Assembly (NCBI GenBank): GCA_016713565.1
Contig: JADJOX010000007.1
Location: forward strand, 858,501-922,500
Direction of reading: 5' to 3'
Length of the DNA stretch: 64,000 bases
From: Ignavibacteriota bacterium
Lineage (GTDB): Bacteria > Bacteroidota > Ignavibacteria > Ignavibacteriales > Melioribacteraceae
Below are positions 55,133 to 63,123 of the stretch, one piece after another (the first letter of the stretch is position 1; every line of letters begins with the position of its first letter). The position numbers and the translations under genes were made by a program. The notes beneath the pieces were generated by a model, which saw only the letters and a list, made by a program, of their open reading frames with translations, searched no databases and had not been told where the DNA came from.

Positions 55133-56424
55133 TTTCTAATTTTCCTTTTCAAAGGGAATTTTAAAACCATTGCAGCTCCGCTATTTTCAAAAGAATCAAA
55201 ATCCAAATTGCCTTCATGCTTAATCATTAATTTCTTAATAATATTTAATGATAAGTTTTTTTGGACGTCATCCTTATTGTTTAAGTCGTTTTCCGAAATA
55301 TTATTTGTGGTTATTACTCTGAGAATAATATTATCCGATTTATATCTCGTTTGAATTATTATTCCGCCTTTTCTTGTTTTATAACTTTTGATGACCGTGA
55401 ATACATTTGTCAACAATTGATATATATAATTTGGGTGACTAAGAATGGATGGAAGTTCTTCTTCAAAATCGAGTATAAATTCGAAATTCGCGTTCTCTAA
55501 AGTTGATTTGATAAGATGAAAATATTCTTTTATAATTTCATTTAAGTTGCAAGGTTTTATTTTGACTTCTTTATGATTTACATCGGCAAATTTTACCAGT
55601 CTGCCAATAACATCATTTATTTTCCTAATCTGAATTTTAATGTTATTAAGTTCAAGACTGTTTTTAATTTCTGATTTTACAATATCAACGGTACTGTTAA
55701 TAACTTGAAGCGGATTTACGATATCTTCAACAATTCCTTCAGTCATTTCGCCAATTGCCGAAAGTCTGAAATCATTTGATAACTTTGCCTGGTAAGTTTG
55801 AAGTTCTTCAATTGTTTCATTTAATTTTTCACTCAACCGGATTTTTTCAAGTTTGCCAAGCAACAAGTTAAGCAGCATATTAATGTTTTTCTTTTCCAGC
55901 TCACTAATATTATTTTCGCTTAAAGAAGTCAATATTGAAAGTATTCCGTAGTTCTTTCTTTCATCATATACCGGAAATATTAAGTAAAATAATTTTGGTC
56001 CGTTTGAATTATAACTTTCCAATTCGGGAACCGTAATTATTTTTTTATCGGAGTAAACGGCATTGAAAATTCCTTCTTGATTAAAATGATTCATAGTTTT
56101 AACAATTGCCGAATTTTCTTCTTCTGTAATGGGAAGCAATTTTCTTCTGAATTCATTATAAAAAAGCAGTGATACAGTTTTTACCGGAATTATTCCTTTT
56201 AGATATTTAAGGAATTTATCCATTAACGGTTTTATGCTGCTTTCACTTTTAATTTCATTTTCAAACGCCAACAAGTTTTGAATGAAATAAGAATACTTTT
56301 CCAATTGTTTCAATTCCGTTGAAACAATTTCCGGCTGATATTTTTCTTGGTTAAAAAGTGATAAATCACCTAACGATTTTAAAAAAGGTTCAGCTCTTAA
56401 AGTATTTTCTTTGTGTAAAATCAT
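55129..56424 (-). CDS. degenerate histidine kinase-like protein (GAF plus pseudokinase)
   Basis: 431 residues, cytoplasmic. A GAF-like domain at ~55-190 (VKTVSLLFYNEFRRKLLPI, YGILSILTSLSE), a coiled coil, then a dimerisation domain. The H-box reads AIGEMTEGIVEDIVNPLQ; aligned on GEM and NPL, the phospho-acceptor His is Glu233 (codon 55726-55728). The ATPase domain is also decayed: the N-box position reads LLTNVFTVIKSYK and G1/G2 glycines are mostly missing, although the final FENSGAAMVLKFPL strand persists. The reading frame is intact, so this is probably a scaffold or allosteric regulator. Start overlaps the HDOD gene by four bases. Confidence 0.85.
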   Translation of the reverse strand: MILHKENTLRAEPFLKSLGDLSLFNQEKYQPEIVSTELKQLEKYSYFIQNLLAFENEIKSESSIKPLMDKFLKYLKGIIPVKTVSLLFYNEFRRKLLPITEEENSAIVKTMNHFNQEGIFNAVYSDKKIITVPELESYNSNGPKLFYLIFPVYDERKNYGILSILTSLSENNISELEKKNINMLLNLLLGKLEKIRLSEKLNETIEELQTYQAKLSNDFRLSAIGEMTEGIVEDIVNPLQVINSTVDIVKSEIKNSLELNNIKIQIRKINDVIGRLVKFADVNHKEVKIKPCNLNEIIKEYFHLIKSTLENANFEFILDFEEELPSILSHPNYIYQLLTNVFTVIKSYKTRKGGIIIQTRYKSDNIILRVITTNNISENDLNNKDDVQKNLSLNIIKKLMIKHEGNLDFDSFENSGAAMVLKFPLKRKIRK

Positions 56425-57299
56425 TTTATAAATAAGTCTGATTTAACTTCGTTAGTAAATAATTCTCTATAGCTTTCAATAAATGAATTCAATTCTTCTT
56501 CCGAAGAAATTCCCAATGTACCAAGTACTGAAGTATCCAATGCGCTTCCTTTATCTAAATAAAATGTACCTATATCTAATTTCTGCGTCATATAATCAAC
56601 CAAATGCACAATTGAAGTAAGCACGTCATTTTCAAGTGAAGAGCCCGGAACATGATGATAAAGAATGCAGTTCGATAAATGCTCTGGCAAATGCCATTTA
56701 TTCGCCAGGAAATTTCCTATTTCCTGATGGTCCAATCCTAAATATTTTCTTTCGGTTTCTAATAATGACGCATTTTGATTTCTAACTTCATCAGAAATTA
56801 ATTCAAATTCGTTTCTGAAAAACTTATGCATTACAGGAACACCAAGATCGTGAAGCAATCCGGCAACAAACGCTTCGCTTCCTATTCTGAATCCCAAATC
56901 TTCTGCAACTCGTTTACATGCGGTTCCAGCAAGCATTGAATGTACCCAAAATTCTTTTTGATCAAGATATTTGTCAGATTTGTTCTTAAATGAATCTACC
57001 ATTGTTAACGCAACAACGATATTTTTAATATCCTGATAACCGATAATTAATATCGCAAAATCAATTGTCGATACTTTTCTAGTCAATCCGTACAAAGGCG
57101 AATTGGCAATAGATAAAATCTTTGTCGATAACCCTTGGTCTTTGCCAATCATTCTGCTGAGTGCGGCCGTATTCGTCGAAGGATCGTCAAGAAGTTTTGA
57201 AACTTCCAGCATAGTTGCGGACATTGCCGGCAGATTATAGACATTGGATAATGCTATCTCAGATTTTCTACGTCTGTCCTGTTTTAGTTGGTCTTCCAT
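56421..57299 (-). CDS. HDOD domain protein (second of tandem pair)
   Basis: 292 residues. HDOD domain across most of the length: LSRMIGKDQGLSTKILSIAN, VSTIDFAILIIGYQDIKNIV, VAGLLHDLGVPVMHKF, LDHQEIGNFLANKWHLP and YHHVPGSS. The HD pair and later His residues are kept, so metal binding is not excluded, although most HDOD proteins are non-catalytic. Flagellar HDOD proteins influence motor-gene expression and switching in several bacteria. Similar along its whole length to the 57324 protein, 24 bases upstream. The pseudokinase gene overlaps its stop. Confidence 0.93.
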   Translation of the reverse strand: MEDQLKQDRRRKSEIALSNVYNLPAMSATMLEVSKLLDDPSTNTAALSRMIGKDQGLSTKILSIANSPLYGLTRKVSTIDFAILIIGYQDIKNIVVALTMVDSFKNKSDKYLDQKEFWVHSMLAGTACKRVAEDLGFRIGSEAFVAGLLHDLGVPVMHKFFRNEFELISDEVRNQNASLLETERKYLGLDHQEIGNFLANKWHLPEHLSNCILYHHVPGSSLENDVLTSIVHLVDYMTQKLDIGTFYLDKGSALDTSVLGTLGISSEEELNSFIESYRELFTNEVKSDLFIK

Positions 57300-57323
57300 T
57301 TTTAGTCACCTGTTTGTTGTTGT

Positions 57324-58202
57324 TTATAAATTTATTGTTTCAACTTGTTCATTAAAAAGGTCTTTATAACTGAAAATAAAATTTTCTAAATATTCCGAAT
57401 CTCCTAATCTTAAAATCTCAATAATTGCCGGATCCAATGAAGAAGTTTCATCCCAATTAAAATCACCGATCATCAATTGTTTAGTCATGTAATCAGCTAA
57501 ATGCACTAACGCTGTTAATTCCTGATTGTTTTCGGCTAAAGATGGTTTGTGGTGGAAATTTATTACGTCGGCAATTGCGATCGGTAAATTCCATCTATCA
57601 ACCAAAAATTTACCAATCTCCTGATGTGTAAATCCCAAGTGTTTTTCTTCGGCTTCTAAAAAAGTAATATTTTCATTTTTTACGGTATCAATAATTTCTT
57701 TGAATTCTTTATTGAAGAATTTATTTATTATTACAATACCAAGATCGTGTAAAAGTCCTGCCGTAAAAACTTCTCCACTTGCTTGATAGCCGAGATCATC
57801 AGCAATTTTCTTTGCTGCTGCTGCTGTAAGAATTGAATGCAGCCAGTATTTTTTATGATCAAATTTAGTATCGCTCGATATTTTTAATGAATCCATCATT
57901 GACAAAGCAAGAACAATATTTTTAACCTGATTAAAACCGAGAACAACAATCGCAAAATCAATTGTTGAAACTCTTCTGGGAATTCCATGAAGTGGAGAAT
58001 TTGCGACCGTTAAAATTTTTGTAACCAATCCTTGATCGTGACTTATCATTTTTCCTAAAATATTAGCGCTTGTTTTCGGATCGTCGATAACAGTTGAGAC
58101 TTCGGAAATTACCTGAGGAATACTCGGTACTGTATATACAGTGGAAAGTATTCTATTTACCCTTTCTTTTTTGGCTTCAATATTTTCGATTGGGTTAGTC
58201 AT
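57324..58202 (-). CDS. HDOD domain protein (first of tandem pair)
   Basis: 292 residues from the ATG at 58200-58202; a TTG at 58214 would lengthen it by four codons. HDOD blocks: LGKMISHDQGLVTKILTVAN, VSTIDFAIVVLGFNQVKNIV, TAGLLHDLGIVIINKFF, FTHQEIGKFLVDRWNLP and INFHHKPS. Clear tandem duplicate of the next gene. It overlaps the end of fliA by eight bases, so it is made with the sigma factor. Confidence 0.93.
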   Translation of the reverse strand: MTNPIENIEAKKERVNRILSTVYTVPSIPQVISEVSTVIDDPKTSANILGKMISHDQGLVTKILTVANSPLHGIPRRVSTIDFAIVVLGFNQVKNIVLALSMMDSLKISSDTKFDHKKYWLHSILTAAAAKKIADDLGYQASGEVFTAGLLHDLGIVIINKFFNKEFKEIIDTVKNENITFLEAEEKHLGFTHQEIGKFLVDRWNLPIAIADVINFHHKPSLAENNQELTALVHLADYMTKQLMIGDFNWDETSSLDPAIIEILRLGDSEYLENFIFSYKDLFNEQVETINL

Positions 58203-58827
58203 ATTGATGTTCAATTTGCTTTTTTAAGTCTTTCATTATTTTGCTGTGAAGCTGAGAAACTCTAGAAACCGTAATATCTAATGCTTGAGATATTTCTTTA
58301 TAATTCATGTGTTCGTAATAATAAAGTGTAATTATTAAACGGTCTCTTTCCGAAAGATTTTTAATTGCATCAATTAAAAGTTCTCTTTGTTCATTTGAAT
58401 TATATTCATCATCCGGAGTTTCATATTCAGACGGTATAATTTCGGAAAGTGTAAATCCATCATCGTTATCATAAGGCTGGTCTATCGAAACATTTTTGTA
58501 AACAATTTTGTTCGAATCTTGATTTTGATAGTTAGCTCTCGGTTTTATTTGCAACTTTCTCAATTCATCAATTATTTTTCCTCTGATTCTCTGAATAGCG
58601 TAAGTTTCAAATTTTGTCCCGAAATCCGGATCGAATCTGTCGATTGCCTCACTTAAACCTTCAATTCCAAACTGAAAGTAATCCTTTTCTTCAACAACAT
58701 TAAGATTCATAAATTTTGAATTATGGATTACGTAATGAACTAGATTGGTGTAATTTACCATAATCTGTTTTTTAACTACACTTGATGGTTCTGTTTTGAA
58801 TTCTGTCCAAAGTGTATTATTATCCAT
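58195..58827 (-). CDS. fliA: RNA polymerase sigma factor for flagellar genes (sigma-28)
   Basis: 210 residues. Region 2: YTNLVHYVIHNSKF, FGIEGLSEAIDRFDPDFG and KFETYAIQRIRGKIIDELRK. Region 3/4: AIKNLSERDRLIITLYYYE and MNYKEISQALDITVSRVSQL. The IRGKIIDELR block is typical of FliA/WhiG sigma factors. About 25-30 residues shorter than enterobacterial FliA. AAGGAAG ribosome binding site upstream. Directs late flagellar and chemotaxis promoters. No anti-sigma factor FlgM is recognised in the window. Confidence 0.95.
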   Translation of the reverse strand: MDNNTLWTEFKTEPSSVVKKQIMVNYTNLVHYVIHNSKFMNLNVVEEKDYFQFGIEGLSEAIDRFDPDFGTKFETYAIQRIRGKIIDELRKLQIKPRANYQNQDSNKIVYKNVSIDQPYDNDDGFTLSEIIPSEYETPDDEYNSNEQRELLIDAIKNLSERDRLIITLYYYEHMNYKEISQALDITVSRVSQLHSKIMKDLKKQIEHQYD

Positions 58828-58846
58828 ATTATTACTTCCTTAAAGA

Positions 58847-59056
58847 TTAGCCCAAGAAATTTTTTTGTTTATCAATTGACGCTTTGTTAATTGCTTTAAT
58901 AAAAGTGAGGGCAAGAATTGTTAGTAATACCGTTGCTACAAAGAAAATAACAAAAGATTTAATTAGAATATCCTCAACAAACATACCTTGCTGACTAAAT
59001 ATTATAACCGAGATGAAAAATACTAGAAGCCCGATGTTTAATATAATTTTGTTCAT
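58847..59056 (-). CDS. small two-helix membrane protein
   Basis: 69 residues from the ATG at 59054-59056, which has a perfect GGAGG upstream; a longer reading to 59074 would start before that site. Two hydrophobic segments: IILNIGLLVFFISVIIF and SFVIFFVATVLLTILALTFI. It has a short basic tail ending NKASIDKQKNFLG. Not recognised; lies between flhG and fliA, a place where small membrane proteins of unknown role occur in other flagellar operons. Confidence 0.7.
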   Translation of the reverse strand: MNKIILNIGLLVFFISVIIFSQQGMFVEDILIKSFVIFFVATVLLTILALTFIKAINKASIDKQKNFLG

Positions 59057-59165
59057 TTTTGTCCTCCGGTACATCTATTTTCAAAGAATATACCAACATT
59101 ATTTTGAGGATTTTACTCGAATTTAGCTTGTTTTTAGGGCTTTTATTGTTGGAATGTGGTTATTA

Positions 59166-59981
59166 TTAACCAATTGTTTGTATTTTAATTTTTGACGCAA
59201 TTTGGTTAATCTGAGATGTAATCCCAGATGAATTATTTGATTTAACTATAGGAATTTGATTTTGTATCGATTTCACTACTTCTTTGGAAAACGAAATTTC
59301 ACCTAGGTAATTTATGCCAAGTTTTAAAAAGTGATCCGAGGCCTTTTGTAAATTTTCAAATGCCGTAAATCCTTCATTTTCTTCAAAAGTTTTATTTACA
59401 ATTACGTTTATTTTTGATTTATATCCGAAATTTTTCAGCATTTTAATAATAACATAACCATCCATTACGGACGTAGGTTCGGCGGAAGTTACAATTATAA
59501 CGTCATCGGAATAATTCAGCAAATGAAGCATAGATTTATTAACCCCGGCTGAAGTATCAAAAAATATATAATCATATTTGGGAGAAATGATTCTTAGTTC
59601 ATTCATAAATAAATTGATTTTTTCTTCGGTAAATTCCGGATGATCAATTTTACCTGAGTCGCCTAATATCATGTCCAAATTTTCAGAATAATTATGCACA
59701 ACTTCGTCAAGATTGTAATCATAATTAAGATAATGAAAAAGATTTTTCTTTGAATGAATATTAAAGAAAGTTCCAATGTTCGATAGATTTATATCAAGAT
59801 CAACAATTAGAATTTTCTTCCCTTCATCAGATAGTTGAAAAGCCAAATTGCTGCAGAGAAATGATTTACCGGTTCCGCCTTTTCCTGAAGTAAATGAAAT
59901 AATTTTTGTCGTTTCTTTTACTTCTTCATTTGCGTGAAGCAGGCTGTTCAATTCATATAATCTTTTTGCTTGTCCAAGCAT
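59166..59981 (-). CDS. flhG: flagellar number regulator FlhG (MinD-like ATPase)
   Basis: 271 residues. N-terminal GQAKRLYELN resembles the FlhF-activating DQAxxLR helix. Deviant Walker A FTSGKGGTGKSFLCSNLA, switch I region DLDINLSNIGTFF and Walker B-like IFFDTSAGVNKSML. C-terminal amphipathic helix (TSQINQIASKIKIQTI) could bind membrane. It acts with the FlhF GTPase to limit flagellar number or placement. Start overlaps the flhF stop by one base. Confidence 0.93.
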   Translation of the reverse strand: MLGQAKRLYELNSLLHANEEVKETTKIISFTSGKGGTGKSFLCSNLAFQLSDEGKKILIVDLDINLSNIGTFFNIHSKKNLFHYLNYDYNLDEVVHNYSENLDMILGDSGKIDHPEFTEEKINLFMNELRIISPKYDYIFFDTSAGVNKSMLHLLNYSDDVIIVTSAEPTSVMDGYVIIKMLKNFGYKSKINVIVNKTFEENEGFTAFENLQKASDHFLKLGINYLGEISFSKEVVKSIQNQIPIVKSNNSSGITSQINQIASKIKIQTIG

Positions 59982-61081
59982 TAATTTATTTTCCCCGTAT
60001 ATATCATATTTGCAATAAATTCGCTGTCTGCCGCTATAATATCATCGGGTATCACTTGTCCGTTTGTTAAATATTTTATTGGGGTTTTAACTTCCTCAAC
60101 AAGGTTAAACAAATTTCCAAAGGAAACAGCTTCATCTAATTTAGAAAAGATTATTCCGTTATAATTAAGTACTTTGAATTTTTTGGCAACGTCCAGCATT
60201 ATTTTATAATCACTCGTGCTGTTTAGTACCAAATAAGTTTCGTCTATCTTAACGGTTTTCAAAAATTGATTTATTGATAGCAGAAGCTTTGTGTTATTCT
60301 GACTTCTTCCAACGGTATCAATAAACACAATATCTTTATCTTTAAATTTTTTCATGAATTTAGGAATATCTTTAGGTTCGTATGCTACCAAAAAATCAAT
60401 ATTAGATATTTCAGAAAATATTTTCAGCTGATCCAAAGCACCTAATCTGTAAGTATCAATTGATATTAATCCAATATTTAAATTGTGCAGTATTTTAGAT
60501 ATTACCGCAAGCTTTGCTATACATGTAGTTTTTCCCACACCGGTTGGACCAACAATTGAAATAACTTTTTGTCCGCTGTTTTCGTTAAATTCAAAATCGC
60601 TTGTAGGAATTAATGAAGCCAATGACGAAATAATAAATTCATCTTTATTGCTTTCGTTTACTATTGCATCATATTGTGAAATTAGCTTTAAAATTTTATT
60701 GATATTTTTTTCCGAAACATCTTTTTCCAGCAATGAGTTTTGTATCGTTTGAAAATGAATATTTTTTTGCTCGGCTCTCTTAGGCTTATGTGTTGTTTTT
60801 GAAACGGTATTTATCTGGTTATTTGAAATTCCGTAAATTTTTTCGGTAAGTTTTTTCATCTCCGATTCAAAACTTTTAACCTTTGGAACTTCAATTTTTA
60901 TTTGAGAATTAGAATCGTCTTCATCTAAACTGGCGGTTATTTCAAATAGTTTTTGTTCAACACCTTTGGAATAATCTTCAATTACTTTTGTGCCCAATAC
61001 AATTGCGTCCTCGCCAAATTCATTTTTCATTTGGGAAATCGCGTCTTTAAGTGTTGTTCCAATAAATTTTTTTATCTGCAT
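59981..61081 (-). CDS. flhF: flagellar biosynthesis SRP-like GTPase FlhF
   Basis: 366 residues. N-terminal B region MQIKKFIGTTLKDAISQMKN, which is typical of FlhF, then NG domain: P-loop SIVGPTGVGKTTCIAKLAV, DTYRLGALDQLKIFSEI, DTVGRSQNNTKLL and KLDEAVSFGNLFNL. Membrane-associated GTPase that sets flagellum location. Two bases separate it from flhA. Confidence 0.96.
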   Translation of the reverse strand: MQIKKFIGTTLKDAISQMKNEFGEDAIVLGTKVIEDYSKGVEQKLFEITASLDEDDSNSQIKIEVPKVKSFESEMKKLTEKIYGISNNQINTVSKTTHKPKRAEQKNIHFQTIQNSLLEKDVSEKNINKILKLISQYDAIVNESNKDEFIISSLASLIPTSDFEFNENSGQKVISIVGPTGVGKTTCIAKLAVISKILHNLNIGLISIDTYRLGALDQLKIFSEISNIDFLVAYEPKDIPKFMKKFKDKDIVFIDTVGRSQNNTKLLLSINQFLKTVKIDETYLVLNSTSDYKIMLDVAKKFKVLNYNGIIFSKLDEAVSFGNLFNLVEEVKTPIKYLTNGQVIPDDIIAADSEFIANMIYTGKIN

Positions 61082-61082
61082 T

Positions 61083-63122
61083 CTAAGCCTCTAATTTTCC
61101 AATAAATTCAACTTCAATATTTGCAGGTAATTCTGTAAATGATAAAATAACAACATCAGGGAATGATGAATTTATCAATCTGAATAAATAAGGTCTAATT
61201 GTAGCTGATGTAATAAAGATTGGCAAATAGCCAAGTTTTTTAAACTTTCCGGTTAAATTTATTATAGAATTATTTAATGAATTTAACATATCGGGAGTTA
61301 ATCCTAAAGTATGGGTCGCGTCTCCCTGCTTAGATAATGAATTAGTGATGTATTCTTCAAGACCTTCGCCGATAGCAGCGGCATGAATTATATTATGACT
61401 ATCTTTGTAAAGCGCCGCGATAGTATCGCCAAGCGAATGTCTTACATATTCAGTAAGTACTTCAATATTTTTCGTTACTTTAGAATAATCAATTAGCGAT
61501 TCTAAAATCTGTACCAAATCTTTTATCGGCACTAATTCCTTCAATAAATTCTGCAGTACTTTTTGGATTGATCCAAGTGGTAAAGTTTCCGGACTTATAT
61601 CTTCTATTACTGCAGGATATTCCTGTTTTAAATTTTCCAATAATTGTTTAACAGATTGACGTGTTAATATCTTATCAAAATTCTTCTTAATTGTTTCCTG
61701 TAAATGTGTTGATAAAACCGATACTGCGTCAACAACAGTATAGCCAACTAATTCTGCCTTATCTTTTTCCTGGTCCGAAACCCAATATCCGTCCAATCCG
61801 AATGCGGGATCTTTAGTTGGTATACCGCTTAATTTTTCACTTAGGTTTCCTGAATTCATTGCTAAATATCTATCGGCGTATATTTCATATTGTGCTACAA
61901 TATTTCCTTTAATTTTTATGATGTATTCATTTGGTTTTAGCTGCAGATTGTCTCGTACTCTAACAGGTGGTACAAGTACGCCAAATTCAAGCGCTACAAA
62001 TTTTCTAGTAGATGATATTTTTTGGAATAAGTTTCCGCCTTGAGTATCGTCAACGAGTGAAATAAGTCCATAACCAATTTCAACTTCAACCGGATCAACT
62101 TGCAAATAACCTTCAACTTTTTCCTCTTTTTCTTCTTTCGTAGATTCAACATTAGCAGTTTCCGAAAGAAGTTCGGTTTTTTTATTTTTATTTACAAAAA
62201 ACGTTGCCGCCGTTAAACCGCCGCCTAACATAAGAAAAGGAATTGTAGGCATTCCGGGAATAATGGAAAACATTAATACAGTGCCCGCAACCGTACCTAA
62301 AACTCTTGGATTTGATAAAAGCTGAGTACGCATTTGACTGTCTAAAGATTTTCCGCCGGAATTCTTAGTAACAACCATACCTGCAGCCGTCGCAATTAAT
62401 AATGCAGGAACCTGAGAAACTAAACCGTCACCTATTGTAAGAATTGTATAAGTCTGCAATGCGTCTACAATTGAAAGATCTTTTTGAAATACTCCAATTA
62501 AAATTCCACCGACAATATTAATCGCATTTATAATAAGTCCGGCAATCGCGTCACCTTTTACAAATTTGGAAGCTCCGTCCATAGAACCAAAGAATTCTGC
62601 CTCACGTGAAATATCACTTCTTCTGCTTCTAGCTTCAACTTCGGTAATTATGCCGCTGTTTAGATCGGCGTCAATTGCCATTTGCTTACCCGGCATAGCA
62701 TCCAAGGTAAACCTTGCCGCAACTTCCGAAATTCTTCCAGAACCTTTAACAATTACCATGAATTGTATTATCACTAAAATTAAGAAAACAATAAATCCAA
62801 CAATGTAACTTCCGCCTACAACAAAATTTCCAAAAGTTTCAATTACTTCTCCGGCATATCCGTCAATTAATATTAGTCTTGTAGAACTAATATTTAACGA
62901 AAGTCTGAAAATTGTTAAAACCAATAACAAGCCGGGGAAAGCGGAAATTTCAAGAGGTGAATTTATATATAACGACGCAATTAAAATTAATATCGCTAAG
63001 GTAATATTGAGAGCTAAGAAAAAATCCAAAAGAAAAGCCGGCAATGGAATAACCATCAAACCAAGAATGAAAATAATTCCAAACGCGAAAATTATGTCGG
63101 TATTTTTAAGAATGCTTTTCAT
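61083..63122 (-). CDS. flhA: flagellar type III export protein FlhA
   Basis: 679 residues. N-terminal membrane half (~1-310) with about eight helices and the FHIPEP-family block LDAMPGKQMAIDADLNSGII, SRRSDISREAEFFGSMDGAS and KFVKGDAIAGLII. Cytoplasmic half from ~340 with the nonameric ring domain (EIGYGLISLVDDTQGG, GYWVSDQEKDKAELVGYTVV, VLQNLLKELVPIKDLVQILE). Core gate of the T3SS, contacting chaperone-substrate complexes and FlhB. One base after flhB. Confidence 0.97.
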   Translation of the reverse strand: MKSILKNTDIIFAFGIIFILGLMVIPLPAFLLDFFLALNITLAILILIASLYINSPLEISAFPGLLLVLTIFRLSLNISSTRLILIDGYAGEVIETFGNFVVGGSYIVGFIVFLILVIIQFMVIVKGSGRISEVAARFTLDAMPGKQMAIDADLNSGIITEVEARSRRSDISREAEFFGSMDGASKFVKGDAIAGLIINAINIVGGILIGVFQKDLSIVDALQTYTILTIGDGLVSQVPALLIATAAGMVVTKNSGGKSLDSQMRTQLLSNPRVLGTVAGTVLMFSIIPGMPTIPFLMLGGGLTAATFFVNKNKKTELLSETANVESTKEEKEEKVEGYLQVDPVEVEIGYGLISLVDDTQGGNLFQKISSTRKFVALEFGVLVPPVRVRDNLQLKPNEYIIKIKGNIVAQYEIYADRYLAMNSGNLSEKLSGIPTKDPAFGLDGYWVSDQEKDKAELVGYTVVDAVSVLSTHLQETIKKNFDKILTRQSVKQLLENLKQEYPAVIEDISPETLPLGSIQKVLQNLLKELVPIKDLVQILESLIDYSKVTKNIEVLTEYVRHSLGDTIAALYKDSHNIIHAAAIGEGLEEYITNSLSKQGDATHTLGLTPDMLNSLNNSIINLTGKFKKLGYLPIFITSATIRPYLFRLINSSFPDVVILSFTELPANIEVEFIGKLEA

Positions 63123-63123
63123 G

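Noticed and set aside
55129..56424. Broken kinase caused by sequencing error
   Set aside because: The frame is complete, codon use is normal and overlaps with neighbours are exact; the altered residues are substitutions, not a frameshift.
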